NCBI GenBank assembly: GCA_018402635.1
Contig: JAGYIP010000009.1
Span: 186,001-250,000, forward strand
Direction: 5' to 3'
From: Burkholderiaceae bacterium
GTDB taxonomy: Bacteria; Pseudomonadota; Gammaproteobacteria; Burkholderiales; Burkholderiaceae_A
Length of the DNA stretch: 64,000 nucleotides
Shown here piece after piece: positions 10,329-18,704 of the stretch. The stretch's first letter is position 1; the number at the start of each line of letters is the position of its first letter. The notes beneath the pieces were generated by a model. That model was given only the letters and a program-made list of their open reading frames with translations, was not told where the DNA came from and searched no databases. Both the position numbers and the translations under genes were made by a program.

Positions 10329-10463
10329 ACAAAGGAAATCTTATTATCTTCAGGGCTTAAACCCTTTTTTTCTAAAAAGGATTTTTACAGATGTTCATAA
10401 GCTACGGAATTATATGATTTTTTTATTTTGCACTTTTCCATAGTCTTGGTACACTGCCTCCCA

Positions 10464-11486
10464 ATGAGCTATTTTCACCGTTTAAATTCTCAGCCAAGAG
10501 GGTGCAGGGGCGTTGGCTTTCTGCGCTTTTTCCTGCCAGGACTCGTTATTGGTCTGTCGCCAATTGCACTTGCCGACTCGTCACGGCAGGTTCTTGAGCA
10601 CGACCTGCCCCCGTCTTCGCTCATTGCCCAGTCCTCGGCGGCAGGTAAGTCGCCCTCCAGGCAGATGGCCTCGGTGGTGCAGTCTGTTCGCCTTAACTCG
10701 TCTGCGGCCATGGTGGTCGATCAGGTCTCAGGCCAGGTTTTAATCGAGAAGAACGCAGATGCCGAGCTTCCGATTGCCTCAATAACAAAGCTAATGACCG
10801 CCCTGGTGGTGCTTGATGCGCAACTCTCGCTCGACGAGAAAGTGATCATTACACGAAGCGATGCGCGGCTTGAAAAGAACCCCCCCTCACGACTACCCGT
10901 TGGTGCAAGGCTCACGCGTGGCGAACTGCTGCACCTTGCACTCATGTCGAGTGAGAATCGAGCAGCCCAGGCCCTTGGTCGCAGCTACCCAGGCGGGCTC
11001 TCAGGCTTTGTAAGGGCAATGAATGTAAAGGCGGTGAAGCTTGGCATGGCCTCAAGTCGTTTCACCGAGCCAACCGGCCTTAATTCAGGCAATGTAAGCA
11101 GCCCGCGCGACCTTATCCGCCTGGTTGAAGAGGCCTATCTTTATCCCGAAATTCGTCGTTATTCAACAGCAAAGCAGCTAAGCATTAAGGTAAGAGGGCG
11201 CACGCTGCAGTTTCGTAACAGCAACACCCTGGTTCGTGCCGAACGCTGGGATCTCGGGCTTTCAAAGACAGGCTTTATTCGCGATGCTGGCCGGTGCCTG
11301 GTGATGCAGGCCGAGGTTGAGAACCGACCCGTTATTATTGTGATTCTTGATGCGCAGGGTAAGCGTCACCGTGTTCGCGATGCCGAGATTATTCGTAAGG
11401 TTCTCATTCAAAAGGCTGCTGCGCCCTCCGTTGAAGATCGTTCCCAAACAGGGCCCGCGCAGTCTTTGGCTCGCAATCCTGTTTAG
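10464..11486 (+). CDS. pbpG: D-alanyl-D-alanine endopeptidase (PBP7-like, peptidase S11)
   Basis: PIASITKLMTALVV (SxxK), SSENRAAQALGRSYPGG (SxN), SKTGFIRDAG (KTG). Confidence 0.88.
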   Translation: MSYFHRLNSQPRGCRGVGFLRFFLPGLVIGLSPIALADSSRQVLEHDLPPSSLIAQSSAAGKSPSRQMASVVQSVRLNSSAAMVVDQVSGQVLIEKNADAELPIASITKLMTALVVLDAQLSLDEKVIITRSDARLEKNPPSRLPVGARLTRGELLHLALMSSENRAAQALGRSYPGGLSGFVRAMNVKAVKLGMASSRFTEPTGLNSGNVSSPRDLIRLVEEAYLYPEIRRYSTAKQLSIKVRGRTLQFRNSNTLVRAERWDLGLSKTGFIRDAGRCLVMQAEVENRPVIIVILDAQGKRHRVRDAEIIRKVLIQKAAAPSVEDRSQTGPAQSLARNPV

Positions 11487-11560
11487 ATGGAGATGTTCAA
11501 CGTCGGTCAGGCCTGATTTGGTTGGGCCTGATACGACCAAGTGTTTTTCTCGTTCAGCGC

Positions 11561-11609
11561 TCAACGGTCAACAGTCAACGGTCAACGGTCAGCGGTTAAC
11601 GGTTAACGG
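11561..11609. repeat. 7-bp tandem repeat, seven consecutive units (TCAACGG and variants)
   Basis: tcaacgg tcaacag tcaacgg tcaacgg tcagcgg ttaacgg ttaacgg read directly. Confidence 0.9.
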
Positions 11610-12399
11610 ACTCTTGAAAACCTGTTCCGAAGCCAATCGACTCTGAAATCTGAAAAGCTGTTTTTTTCAATGCCTCCACCCAGCCATCGTTGGCTCGATC
11701 CGCCGGGGCAGATATCGATAGCCCTGCCACGATTCGGCCCGCATCGTCGTGAATTGCCGCCGCAATGCACCGAACGCCCAGTTCCAACTCCTCGTTGTCG
11801 CGCGCAAAGCCGTGGTTTCGAACCTCCTGCAGTTCCGATTCAAGCCGCGACACCTCTGTGATGCTGTTTCGGGTCTGCCCTGACAACCCGGTACGCATGG
11901 CGTAAGACCGCACAGCCCGCATCTCCTCGTGGGCCAGGAAGAGTTTGCCAGTGGAGGTTAAATGAAGAGGGGCTCTGCCGCCAATGGCGCGCACCACCTG
12001 CATACCGGATCGCTCGCTTACGGCCCGTTCTACGTAGACAATCTCATCGCCCTGACGCACTGACAGGTTCACCGTTTCGCCGGTGAGTCGGTGCAGCTCT
12101 CGCATGGGCGTTGCAGCCGCATCGCGGATGTTAAGGCGGGTCTTCACAAGGTTGCCGAGCTCGAGCAGACGCATGCCAAGCTGGTAGAGACCCGGTTCAG
12201 TGCGGTCGACCATGCGGGCTAGGACAAGGTCGTTCAAGATGCGGTGGGCCGTTGATGGGTGCAGGCCGGTCTGGCTTGAGAGATCCTTGAGCGAAACGGG
12301 GTCCGACTGGCGTGCAAGGGCGTCGAGCAGGGCGTTCATGCGTTCAATAACCTGGATTGCAGGCCGGGCAGGCACGATTGGCTGAGCGGTTTGAGGCAT
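11596..12399 (-). CDS. IclR family transcriptional regulator
   Basis: N-terminal HTH (LKDLSSQTGLHPSTAHRILNDLV) and IclR effector domain. Confidence 0.92.
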   Translation of the reverse strand: MPQTAQPIVPARPAIQVIERMNALLDALARQSDPVSLKDLSSQTGLHPSTAHRILNDLVLARMVDRTEPGLYQLGMRLLELGNLVKTRLNIRDAAATPMRELHRLTGETVNLSVRQGDEIVYVERAVSERSGMQVVRAIGGRAPLHLTSTGKLFLAHEEMRAVRSYAMRTGLSGQTRNSITEVSRLESELQEVRNHGFARDNEELELGVRCIAAAIHDDAGRIVAGLSISAPADRANDGWVEALKKTAFQISESIGFGTGFQESVNR

Positions 12400-12477
12400 G
12401 CCGGTTATCTTAGTCGAAGTTAAGCTCGTTCACGCTCGGGTAATGGCACAATGAGATGAAATTAAGGATGTAAAACT

Positions 12478-13224
12478 ATGGTCGCTCTTGCGAACAACCC
12501 TCGTATTGCTCTCTTTGTTACATGCCTGGTCGATCTCATGCGTCCGGAAATTGGTTTCGCAACCATCAAGCTTCTGGAGCATGCAGGCTGTGAAGTAGTT
12601 GTTCCCCCCGATCAGACCTGTTGTGGCCAGCCAGCCTACAATTCGGGCGATCGTCGAAGTGCCCATCGGCTTGCCGAGCGAGTGCTTGAGCAGCTCGAAG
12701 GCTATGACTACGTGGTCATTCCCTCGGGCTCCTGCGCGGGCATGATCAAAGTTCATTACGCCGATCTCTTCTCGGACGACCCAGGTCTTAAGCACAGGCT
12801 CGTCGACCTCGGACCCCGCATTTACGAGCTCTCCGACTTTTTGGCCAATGTCATGCAGGTGGAAAACGTGCCGGGAAAGCTCTCAGCCGCTGTGACCTAC
12901 CATGACAGCTGCAATGGTCTGCGTGAGCTTGGTGTCTGCGCGCAGCCCCGGCAGCTGCTAAAACTCATTCCTGGTGTCGAAGTGCGTGAGATGAAAGATG
13001 CCCGCGCCTGCTGCGGCTTTGGTGGAACTTTTTCTCTGAAATACGGTGCGATCTCCTCGGCTATTGTCGATGAGAAAATTGGCAATATTCAGGCCACATC
13101 TGCCCAGGCTGTTGTGCTTGGCGACCTGGGCTGCATTTTAAATATCGAAGGCCGTCTGCGTCGCCTGGGTGACGACAAGACCCAGGTGCTTCATATTGCC
13201 CAAGTGCTCGCAGGGGAGGTCTAG
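12478..13224 (+). CDS. lutA: (Fe-S)-binding protein, lactate utilisation LutA/YkgE family
   Basis: Cys-rich CCG motifs: PPDQTCCGQPAYNSGD, YHDSCNGLRELG, ARACCGFGGTFSLKY. Confidence 0.9.
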   Translation: MVALANNPRIALFVTCLVDLMRPEIGFATIKLLEHAGCEVVVPPDQTCCGQPAYNSGDRRSAHRLAERVLEQLEGYDYVVIPSGSCAGMIKVHYADLFSDDPGLKHRLVDLGPRIYELSDFLANVMQVENVPGKLSAAVTYHDSCNGLRELGVCAQPRQLLKLIPGVEVREMKDARACCGFGGTFSLKYGAISSAIVDEKIGNIQATSAQAVVLGDLGCILNIEGRLRRLGDDKTQVLHIAQVLAGEV

Positions 13225-13227
13225 GCC

Positions 13228-14652
13228 ATGCAAGTTCAGTCCATGCATTTTCATTCGCGCTCGGAACTTAAGTTACAAGACGAACGGCTTCAGAAAAACC
13301 TTCGCCGCCTAGCCGACAAGTTTGTCTCAGCCCGTGCCCAGGCCATGACTGAAATCGACTTCGATGCCACCCGCGATGCGGCAGTCGAGCGTCGCGACAG
13401 AGCTATCCATAACCTTGACGTCTGGCTTGAGCTCTTTGAAAAGAAGGCAACAGAAAGAGGCGCCACTGTTTTATTTGCTGAATCTGCCGCTCAGGCCTCT
13501 GAAATTGTTGTTAGCCTAGCCAAGCGTCACGATGCCAAAACCGTCATTAAATCAAAGTCGATGGTCTCCGAAGAAATGGCGCTTAATGAGGCACTGCAAC
13601 GGGCAGGTGTCGAGCCAGTAGAAACCGACCTTGGCGAGTACATCCTTCAAATTAATGACAACGAGCCGCCCAGTCACATCATTGCGCCCGTTATTCATAA
13701 AGATAAGGATGAAATTGCAGATCTTTTCTCACGGGTCCATAACAAGCCCCGTCTTGACGACATACCCGAACTCGCACGCGAGGCACGTCAGCAGCTTAGG
13801 CCTAAGTTTTTAAGCGCTGACATGGGTGTTACTGGGGGCAATTTTGTTATTGCAGAAACAGGCTCCGTTGCCCTGGTAACGAACGAAGGCAACGAAGGCA
13901 TGTGCACCATCATGCCCAAGGTTCATGTGGTTGTAACCGGTATTGAAAAGGTATTGCCGACGCTTGAAGATTTCGCCACCATGGCTCGCCTGCTTACACG
14001 CTCGGCAACGGGGCAGTCCATTTCCAATTACGTGTCATTGCTAACCGGTGTTCGTGCAAAGGGCGAACCCGATGGCCCAGACCATCTGTATTTCGTACTT
14101 GTTGATGGCGGTCGTTCGGGTCTTCTGGGCAGCGAGTTTGAAGAGATGCTTCGATGCATTCGATGCGGCGCCTGCATGAACCACTGCCCGGTCTATCAGA
14201 AGATTGGCGGCCACGCTTATGGCTGGGTCTATCCCGGCCCGATGGGCGCTGTTCTAACGCCTTCGTATGCAGGCCTTGAGAACTCCCTTGATCTGCCTCA
14301 GGCGGCTACCTTGTGTGGTGAGTGCCATGTGGTCTGCCCAGTAAAAATTCCTCTACCCGACCTGTTGCGAAAGCTACGTGAGCGCCAATTCGACCGGCAT
14401 CTTAGGCCCTGGCGAGAGCGTTGGACGCTTTGGGCTTGGGGTTTTGTGGCCATGCGTCCTCATCTGTACAGGCTTATTTTTGGCCTTACCAATAGGGCCT
14501 TGAGAATCATGGCGCGCGGCCGGGGCTACATTGCCTTTCTTCCCCTGGGGTCTGGCTGGTCAAGGTTTCGCGACTTGCCTGTTCCGAAAGGCAAGAACTT
14601 CGCCGATCGTTACGCGCTCTGGAAATCGTCCAGACCAGAAACCAGGTCGTGA
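13228..14652 (+). CDS. lutB: LutB/YkgF (LldF) iron-sulfur cluster-binding protein
   Basis: CIRCGACMNHCPVYQKIGGHAYGWVYPGPMGAVLTP, CGECHVVCPVKIPLPDLL. Confidence 0.92.
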   Translation: MQVQSMHFHSRSELKLQDERLQKNLRRLADKFVSARAQAMTEIDFDATRDAAVERRDRAIHNLDVWLELFEKKATERGATVLFAESAAQASEIVVSLAKRHDAKTVIKSKSMVSEEMALNEALQRAGVEPVETDLGEYILQINDNEPPSHIIAPVIHKDKDEIADLFSRVHNKPRLDDIPELAREARQQLRPKFLSADMGVTGGNFVIAETGSVALVTNEGNEGMCTIMPKVHVVVTGIEKVLPTLEDFATMARLLTRSATGQSISNYVSLLTGVRAKGEPDGPDHLYFVLVDGGRSGLLGSEFEEMLRCIRCGACMNHCPVYQKIGGHAYGWVYPGPMGAVLTPSYAGLENSLDLPQAATLCGECHVVCPVKIPLPDLLRKLRERQFDRHLRPWRERWTLWAWGFVAMRPHLYRLIFGLTNRALRIMARGRGYIAFLPLGSGWSRFRDLPVPKGKNFADRYALWKSSRPETRS

Positions 14653-15689
14653 ACCAGTCGAGGGCCTTTGTAGATAAGGCCTGAGTAGACCTGAATAAGG
14701 TCTGCACCCGACCTTATTTTGGCTCGACCGTCTTCTGCATTCATGATGCCACCGACGCCAATTAGGCTGGTGTCGGGGCCAAGTAGCGCTCGAAGCTTGC
14801 GAAGAACCGCACTGGATTGAATAGAAAGTGGTGCTCCCGATAGCCCACCTTGTTCCTGCGCATGCTCGAGCCCCTTAATAAGCGATTTATCAACGGTTGT
14901 ATTGGTGGCCACAACGCCTTCGATATCAAAGTGTTGGATAAGTTTGGCAATGGCCTCAATGCCGTCGTCGTCAAGGTCTGGCGCAATCTTCACAAACAAC
15001 GGAACCTCTTTTGCATTGGTCTGGCGTAGCCTTGCCTGCTCTCGCTTGAGGGAATGCAAAAGTGTTTGAAGTAGGTCTTGCGATTGAAGATCCCGGAGGT
15101 TTTGTGTGTTGGGTGAGGAGATGTTTATGGTGATGTAATCGGCCCATGGGTAAACAGCCTGCAGGCAGACAAGGTAGTCGTCGACCGCCCGGTCGACTGG
15201 CGTACTGGCATTTTTCCCAATGTTCAGGCCAAGCACCCCTTTTTTCTCAGCAACCCAGCGCGATGACTTTACGTTGTTTAAGAACGCGTCAAGACCAAGG
15301 TTGTTGAACCCAAAGCGATTAATAATGCCTTGCGCCTTTGGAACCCGAAAGAGCCTTGGTCTGGGATTGCCGGGCTGAGGCTTTGGGGTAACGGTACCTA
15401 CCTCAATAAACCCAAATCCGAAGCAGCCAAGCGCGTCGATAAACTCCGCATTTTTATCAAGGCCTGCGGCAAGGCCGACGGGATTAGGAAACTGCAGCCC
15501 AGCAACACGCCTGACCGAAGACGGCAGAGGGCAGGCGCAAGGAAGAAGCCAAGGGGCCCAGCGGCTAAGCCGGTTTAAAGAGCCAAAACTAAGGTGGTGA
15601 GACGTTTCGGGGTCAAGTTGAAAAAGAAGTGGGCGTAGGGCTGGGTAGAGCTGCCATAGCCAGTGTAGCCTTCCACGGCTTGCTGTCAT
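14610..15689 (-). CDS. pyrD: dihydroorotate dehydrogenase (quinone)
   Basis: [68 protein letters not shown]; start [12 protein letters not shown] at 15689. Confidence 0.95.
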   Translation of the reverse strand: MTASRGRLHWLWQLYPALRPLLFQLDPETSHHLSFGSLNRLSRWAPWLLPCACPLPSSVRRVAGLQFPNPVGLAAGLDKNAEFIDALGCFGFGFIEVGTVTPKPQPGNPRPRLFRVPKAQGIINRFGFNNLGLDAFLNNVKSSRWVAEKKGVLGLNIGKNASTPVDRAVDDYLVCLQAVYPWADYITINISSPNTQNLRDLQSQDLLQTLLHSLKREQARLRQTNAKEVPLFVKIAPDLDDDGIEAIAKLIQHFDIEGVVATNTTVDKSLIKGLEHAQEQGGLSGAPLSIQSSAVLRKLRALLGPDTSLIGVGGIMNAEDGRAKIRSGADLIQVYSGLIYKGPRLVHDLVSGLDDFQSA

Positions 15690-16442
15690 GGGCTTTCTTG
15701 AGGTTCCTGAAGGTCTTGAACACGGCGCCATTGTCCATAAACAAGCATTTCAGATGGCCTGAACCCTGCCTTGTAGGCCATTTTTTTGCTGCCTGAAATC
15801 CAGTAACCAAGGTAAAGATAGCTCGAGCCCGAGTCGCTGGCATTCTGAAATCTGCCACAAGATGCCATAGGTACCAAAGGAGCTCTGCGGCTTTAAGGGG
15901 TTGTAGAAGGTGTAAACCGCCGACAACCCGTCTGGGAGACGGTCTACGATGCTTACCATGACAAGCTCACCGTCGGGCTGTCGAAAGCTAATAAGCTCGG
16001 TTGAGACGCGGCTTTGAAGCAGAAACTGTGCGTATTGGTCTCGGCTGTCTTGATCCATTCCACCGCCAGCATGACGATGGGACTGGTAGGTTTGATAGAG
16101 CCGATAGTGTTCGTCGCGAAACTGCAGGGGCTCTCGTTGAATAAGAAGCTGTTCTTCGTGCCGTCGTAGTAAGCGTCTTTGTGTTCGGTTTGCCTCAAAC
16201 TCGCCCACAGGAATGCGCAAGGGAATGCACTCTCTACAGCCATCGCAATAGGGCCTGTAGGCAAAGGCACCGCTGCGACGAAAGCCCATCTGAACCAAGT
16301 CCCCGTAGAGCTCAGACGTAATGAGGTGATTCGGGGTTGCGACCTGAGAGCGCGCCTTGCGTGATGATAAATAGCTGCAGGCGTACGGTGCAGTTACGTA
16401 GAACTGCAGGGTTGCAACGGGAAGGTCTCGAAGGCTTGACAT
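15686..16442 (-). CDS. bpt: aspartate/glutamate leucyltransferase (Bpt; arginyltransferase-like), one-base frame break near 15828-15830
   Basis: [55 protein letters not shown]-terminus [32 protein letters not shown] found in a shifted frame (15686..15877); restored stop TGA overlaps pyrD ATG (ATGA). Confidence 0.88.
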
Positions 16443-17189
16443 GATTAATTCCTCCCAGAGTGTAAGTCTGGGAGGGGCCTCTTGCCAAGGAAACCCCGAT
16501 TTTTCTGTTTCCTTTGTTAAGACCGACTCGAAGAGCTGGCGTGTAATGGGTCGAGCCCCAAGAAACTCCAGGTGCTGCGTTTGTTGTTGGCAGTCGATGC
16601 ACTGGCCGCCATGCTCCTTTGCCCACTGCACCAGCATGGCTAGGCAAATTTTTGAGGTGTTTGGCTCAAGGCTTACCATGCTCTCCCCAAAGAGCATCCG
16701 ACCAATGCTTACAAGATAAAGGCCACCCACAAGCCTGTCCTCTCGGAAGAGCTCAAGGCTATGCGAAAGCCCACGTTCTTGTAGCTTTTGATAGTTCTGA
16801 ATAATGGCTGGGGTAATCCAGCTGCCGTTCTGTCCTTGTCTGGGGGCGGCACATTCCGTCAGCATTCTCTGAAAGCAGCTGTCGACGCGAAGTTCGTAAT
16901 GCATCTCCACTGCCTGACGAATGGTCTTCCTAAGCGATCGTCTGCACTGAAATTCGTTTAACTGCAGCACCATCCGTGGGTTCGGTGTCCACCATAGAAC
17001 CGGTTCACCAGGGCCCGACCAAGGGAATATGCCGCCACGGTAGGCCCTCTCGAGCATCTCGGGGGTGAGAGACTGGCTTGCTGCTACAAGCCCATTTGCG
17101 CCGTGCTGATCGGTTAATGCGCGAGCGCTTGATGGAAAGGCATCGCCTGGTTCTATCCAAGGAAGTCGAATAGGCGATGGCTCGGTCAT
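16443..17189 (-). CDS. aat: leucyl/phenylalanyl-tRNA--protein transferase (Aat); as read, open in frame through into bpt
   Basis: [64 protein letters not shown]; single ORF 15750..17189. Confidence 0.92.
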
Positions 17190-17197
17190 GGGTCTTC

Positions 17198-17728
17198 TTA
17201 ACGCATGCTCTGATGATCGACAGGCAGTGAATAGTGGACCTGTCGATCTTTTAAGAAGTGTCTAAGGGCGGCCTCGACAGAGCGAAAGGCAATTTCGTCC
17301 CAGGGAATTTCGTGCTCGTAAAAGAGTCGGGCCTCAAGCGACTCCTCACCGGGATCAAGGCTTTCGGAGGCCATTTCTGCAAGGTAGAAGAGGTGTACCT
17401 GGTTGGCAACGACAACATCGTAGACTGCCATAAGCTTAATGGGCCTAACCTGAGCACCCGCCTCTTCTAGGGTTTCGCGCAGGGCGCCTTCTTGCGTGGT
17501 TTCGTTTAACTCCATAAAACCAGCGGGCAATGTCCACTTGCCGCTTCGCGGCTCGATGGCACGACGACATAGAAGAACTTTGTCGTTGAAGTAGGCAACC
17601 GTGCCAACAACAAGTTTGGGGTTTTCGTAATGAATCTCTCCGCACTCTGTGCAGACATGACGTAGGCGATTGTCGTTGGCTGGAATGATCGACCGGGTCT
17701 GAGCAGCGCAGCGGGAGCAAAAGTTCAT
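17198..17728 (-). CDS. NUDIX hydrolase with N-terminal zinc ribbon
   Basis: [11 protein letters not shown]...[19 protein letters not shown]; Nudix box [24 protein letters not shown]. Confidence 0.9.
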   Translation of the reverse strand: MNFCSRCAAQTRSIIPANDNRLRHVCTECGEIHYENPKLVVGTVAYFNDKVLLCRRAIEPRSGKWTLPAGFMELNETTQEGALRETLEEAGAQVRPIKLMAVYDVVVANQVHLFYLAEMASESLDPGEESLEARLFYEHEIPWDEIAFRSVEAALRHFLKDRQVHYSLPVDHQSMR

Positions 17729-17780
17729 GCCGTATTCTAAGCTTGCTGTCTCCCGAATTGTTGTATAGTTAAAAACTCGG

Positions 17781-17857
<77 letters not shown>

Positions 17858-17984
17858 ACTATCCAAATGACAAACTGGTATTTACTATTACCTTTGGGTA
17901 CAGCGACTCTGAGGATCGCATCTGGGGGCCTACTGCTCCCTGGGCCGAAGCCCTCGTGAATAACCAGTAGGGGGAGCAACAGGC

Positions 17985-18197
17985 ATGAAGGAATGGCTGC
18001 TTATTGTCTGGATTGGGACCACAACAAACTTCACGGTTATGGAACGGCATTTGTCCGAAGAGTCATGTGAGCAGTCTGCTGAGAAATTAAGGCAGACAAC
18101 CGACCCCAAGTTCACCGTGGAATGCTCATCAGACCTGCGCGAGGGTCGTTCGCAGCTTCCGAAGCCCTTCGGTTCAGGCACCGGTGTGGGCAAGTAG
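17985..18197 (+). CDS. small hypothetical protein
   Basis: 70-aa ORF MKEWLLIVWIGTTTNFTVMERHLSEESCEQSAEKL..., hydrophobic N-terminus. Confidence 0.4.
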   Translation: MKEWLLIVWIGTTTNFTVMERHLSEESCEQSAEKLRQTTDPKFTVECSSDLREGRSQLPKPFGSGTGVGK

Positions 18198-18205
18198 GCA
18201 GAGCG

Positions 18206-18235
18206 CACGGAGTACACGGAGTACACGGAGTACAC
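18206..18235. repeat. 9-bp tandem repeat (CACGGAGTA) x 3.3
   Basis: cacggagta cacggagta cacggagta cac read directly. Confidence 0.9.
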
Positions 18236-18266
18236 TACCGGCTTTGGTCACCCCTGGGATTACCCT

Positions 18267-18704
18267 TTGTCTACGAATACGCTTTTTGAGGAGATCACCA
18301 TTGGGCAGTCGGCAAGCCTGTCTACGGCCCTTACCCAAGACATCCTGGATGCCTTCGTGAAGGTATCGGGCGACTGCAACCCCGCCCACACCGACCCAAG
18401 CTACGCAGCATCCACGCCACTGAAAGCTGTGGTCGGCCATGGCATTTGGACAGCAAGCATTATTTCGCGCATCTTGGGCACTACGTTTCCGGGGCCCGGC
18501 ACGATTTATTTGGGACAGACTCTAAAGTTCAAGCGGCCCGTCTACCTCGGCGATGAAATCACGGGAACCGTCACGGTTTCTCAGAAAGACGAGAAGGGCA
18601 AGGTCTGGCTAGAGACGATGGTGACGAACCAAAAGGGTGAGACCGTGCTTGAGGGGGAGGCCGTTATTCTTGCCCCCACCAGTCGCTATGGCCTTCCAGG
18701 CTAA
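18267..18704 (+). CDS. MaoC-like (R)-specific enoyl-CoA hydratase
   Basis: SGDCNPAHTDPSYAAST...VVGHGIWTASIISRILGTTFPGPGTIYLGQTLKFKRPVYLGD; TTG start. Confidence 0.9.
   Translation: MSTNTLFEEITIGQSASLSTALTQDILDAFVKVSGDCNPAHTDPSYAASTPLKAVVGHGIWTASIISRILGTTFPGPGTIYLGQTLKFKRPVYLGDEITGTVTVSQKDEKGKVWLETMVTNQKGETVLEGEAVILAPTSRYGLPG

Noticed and set aside
13928-13980. Possible additional frameshift in lutB
   Set aside because: Reading frame is continuous through all iron-sulfur motifs to a sensible C-terminus.
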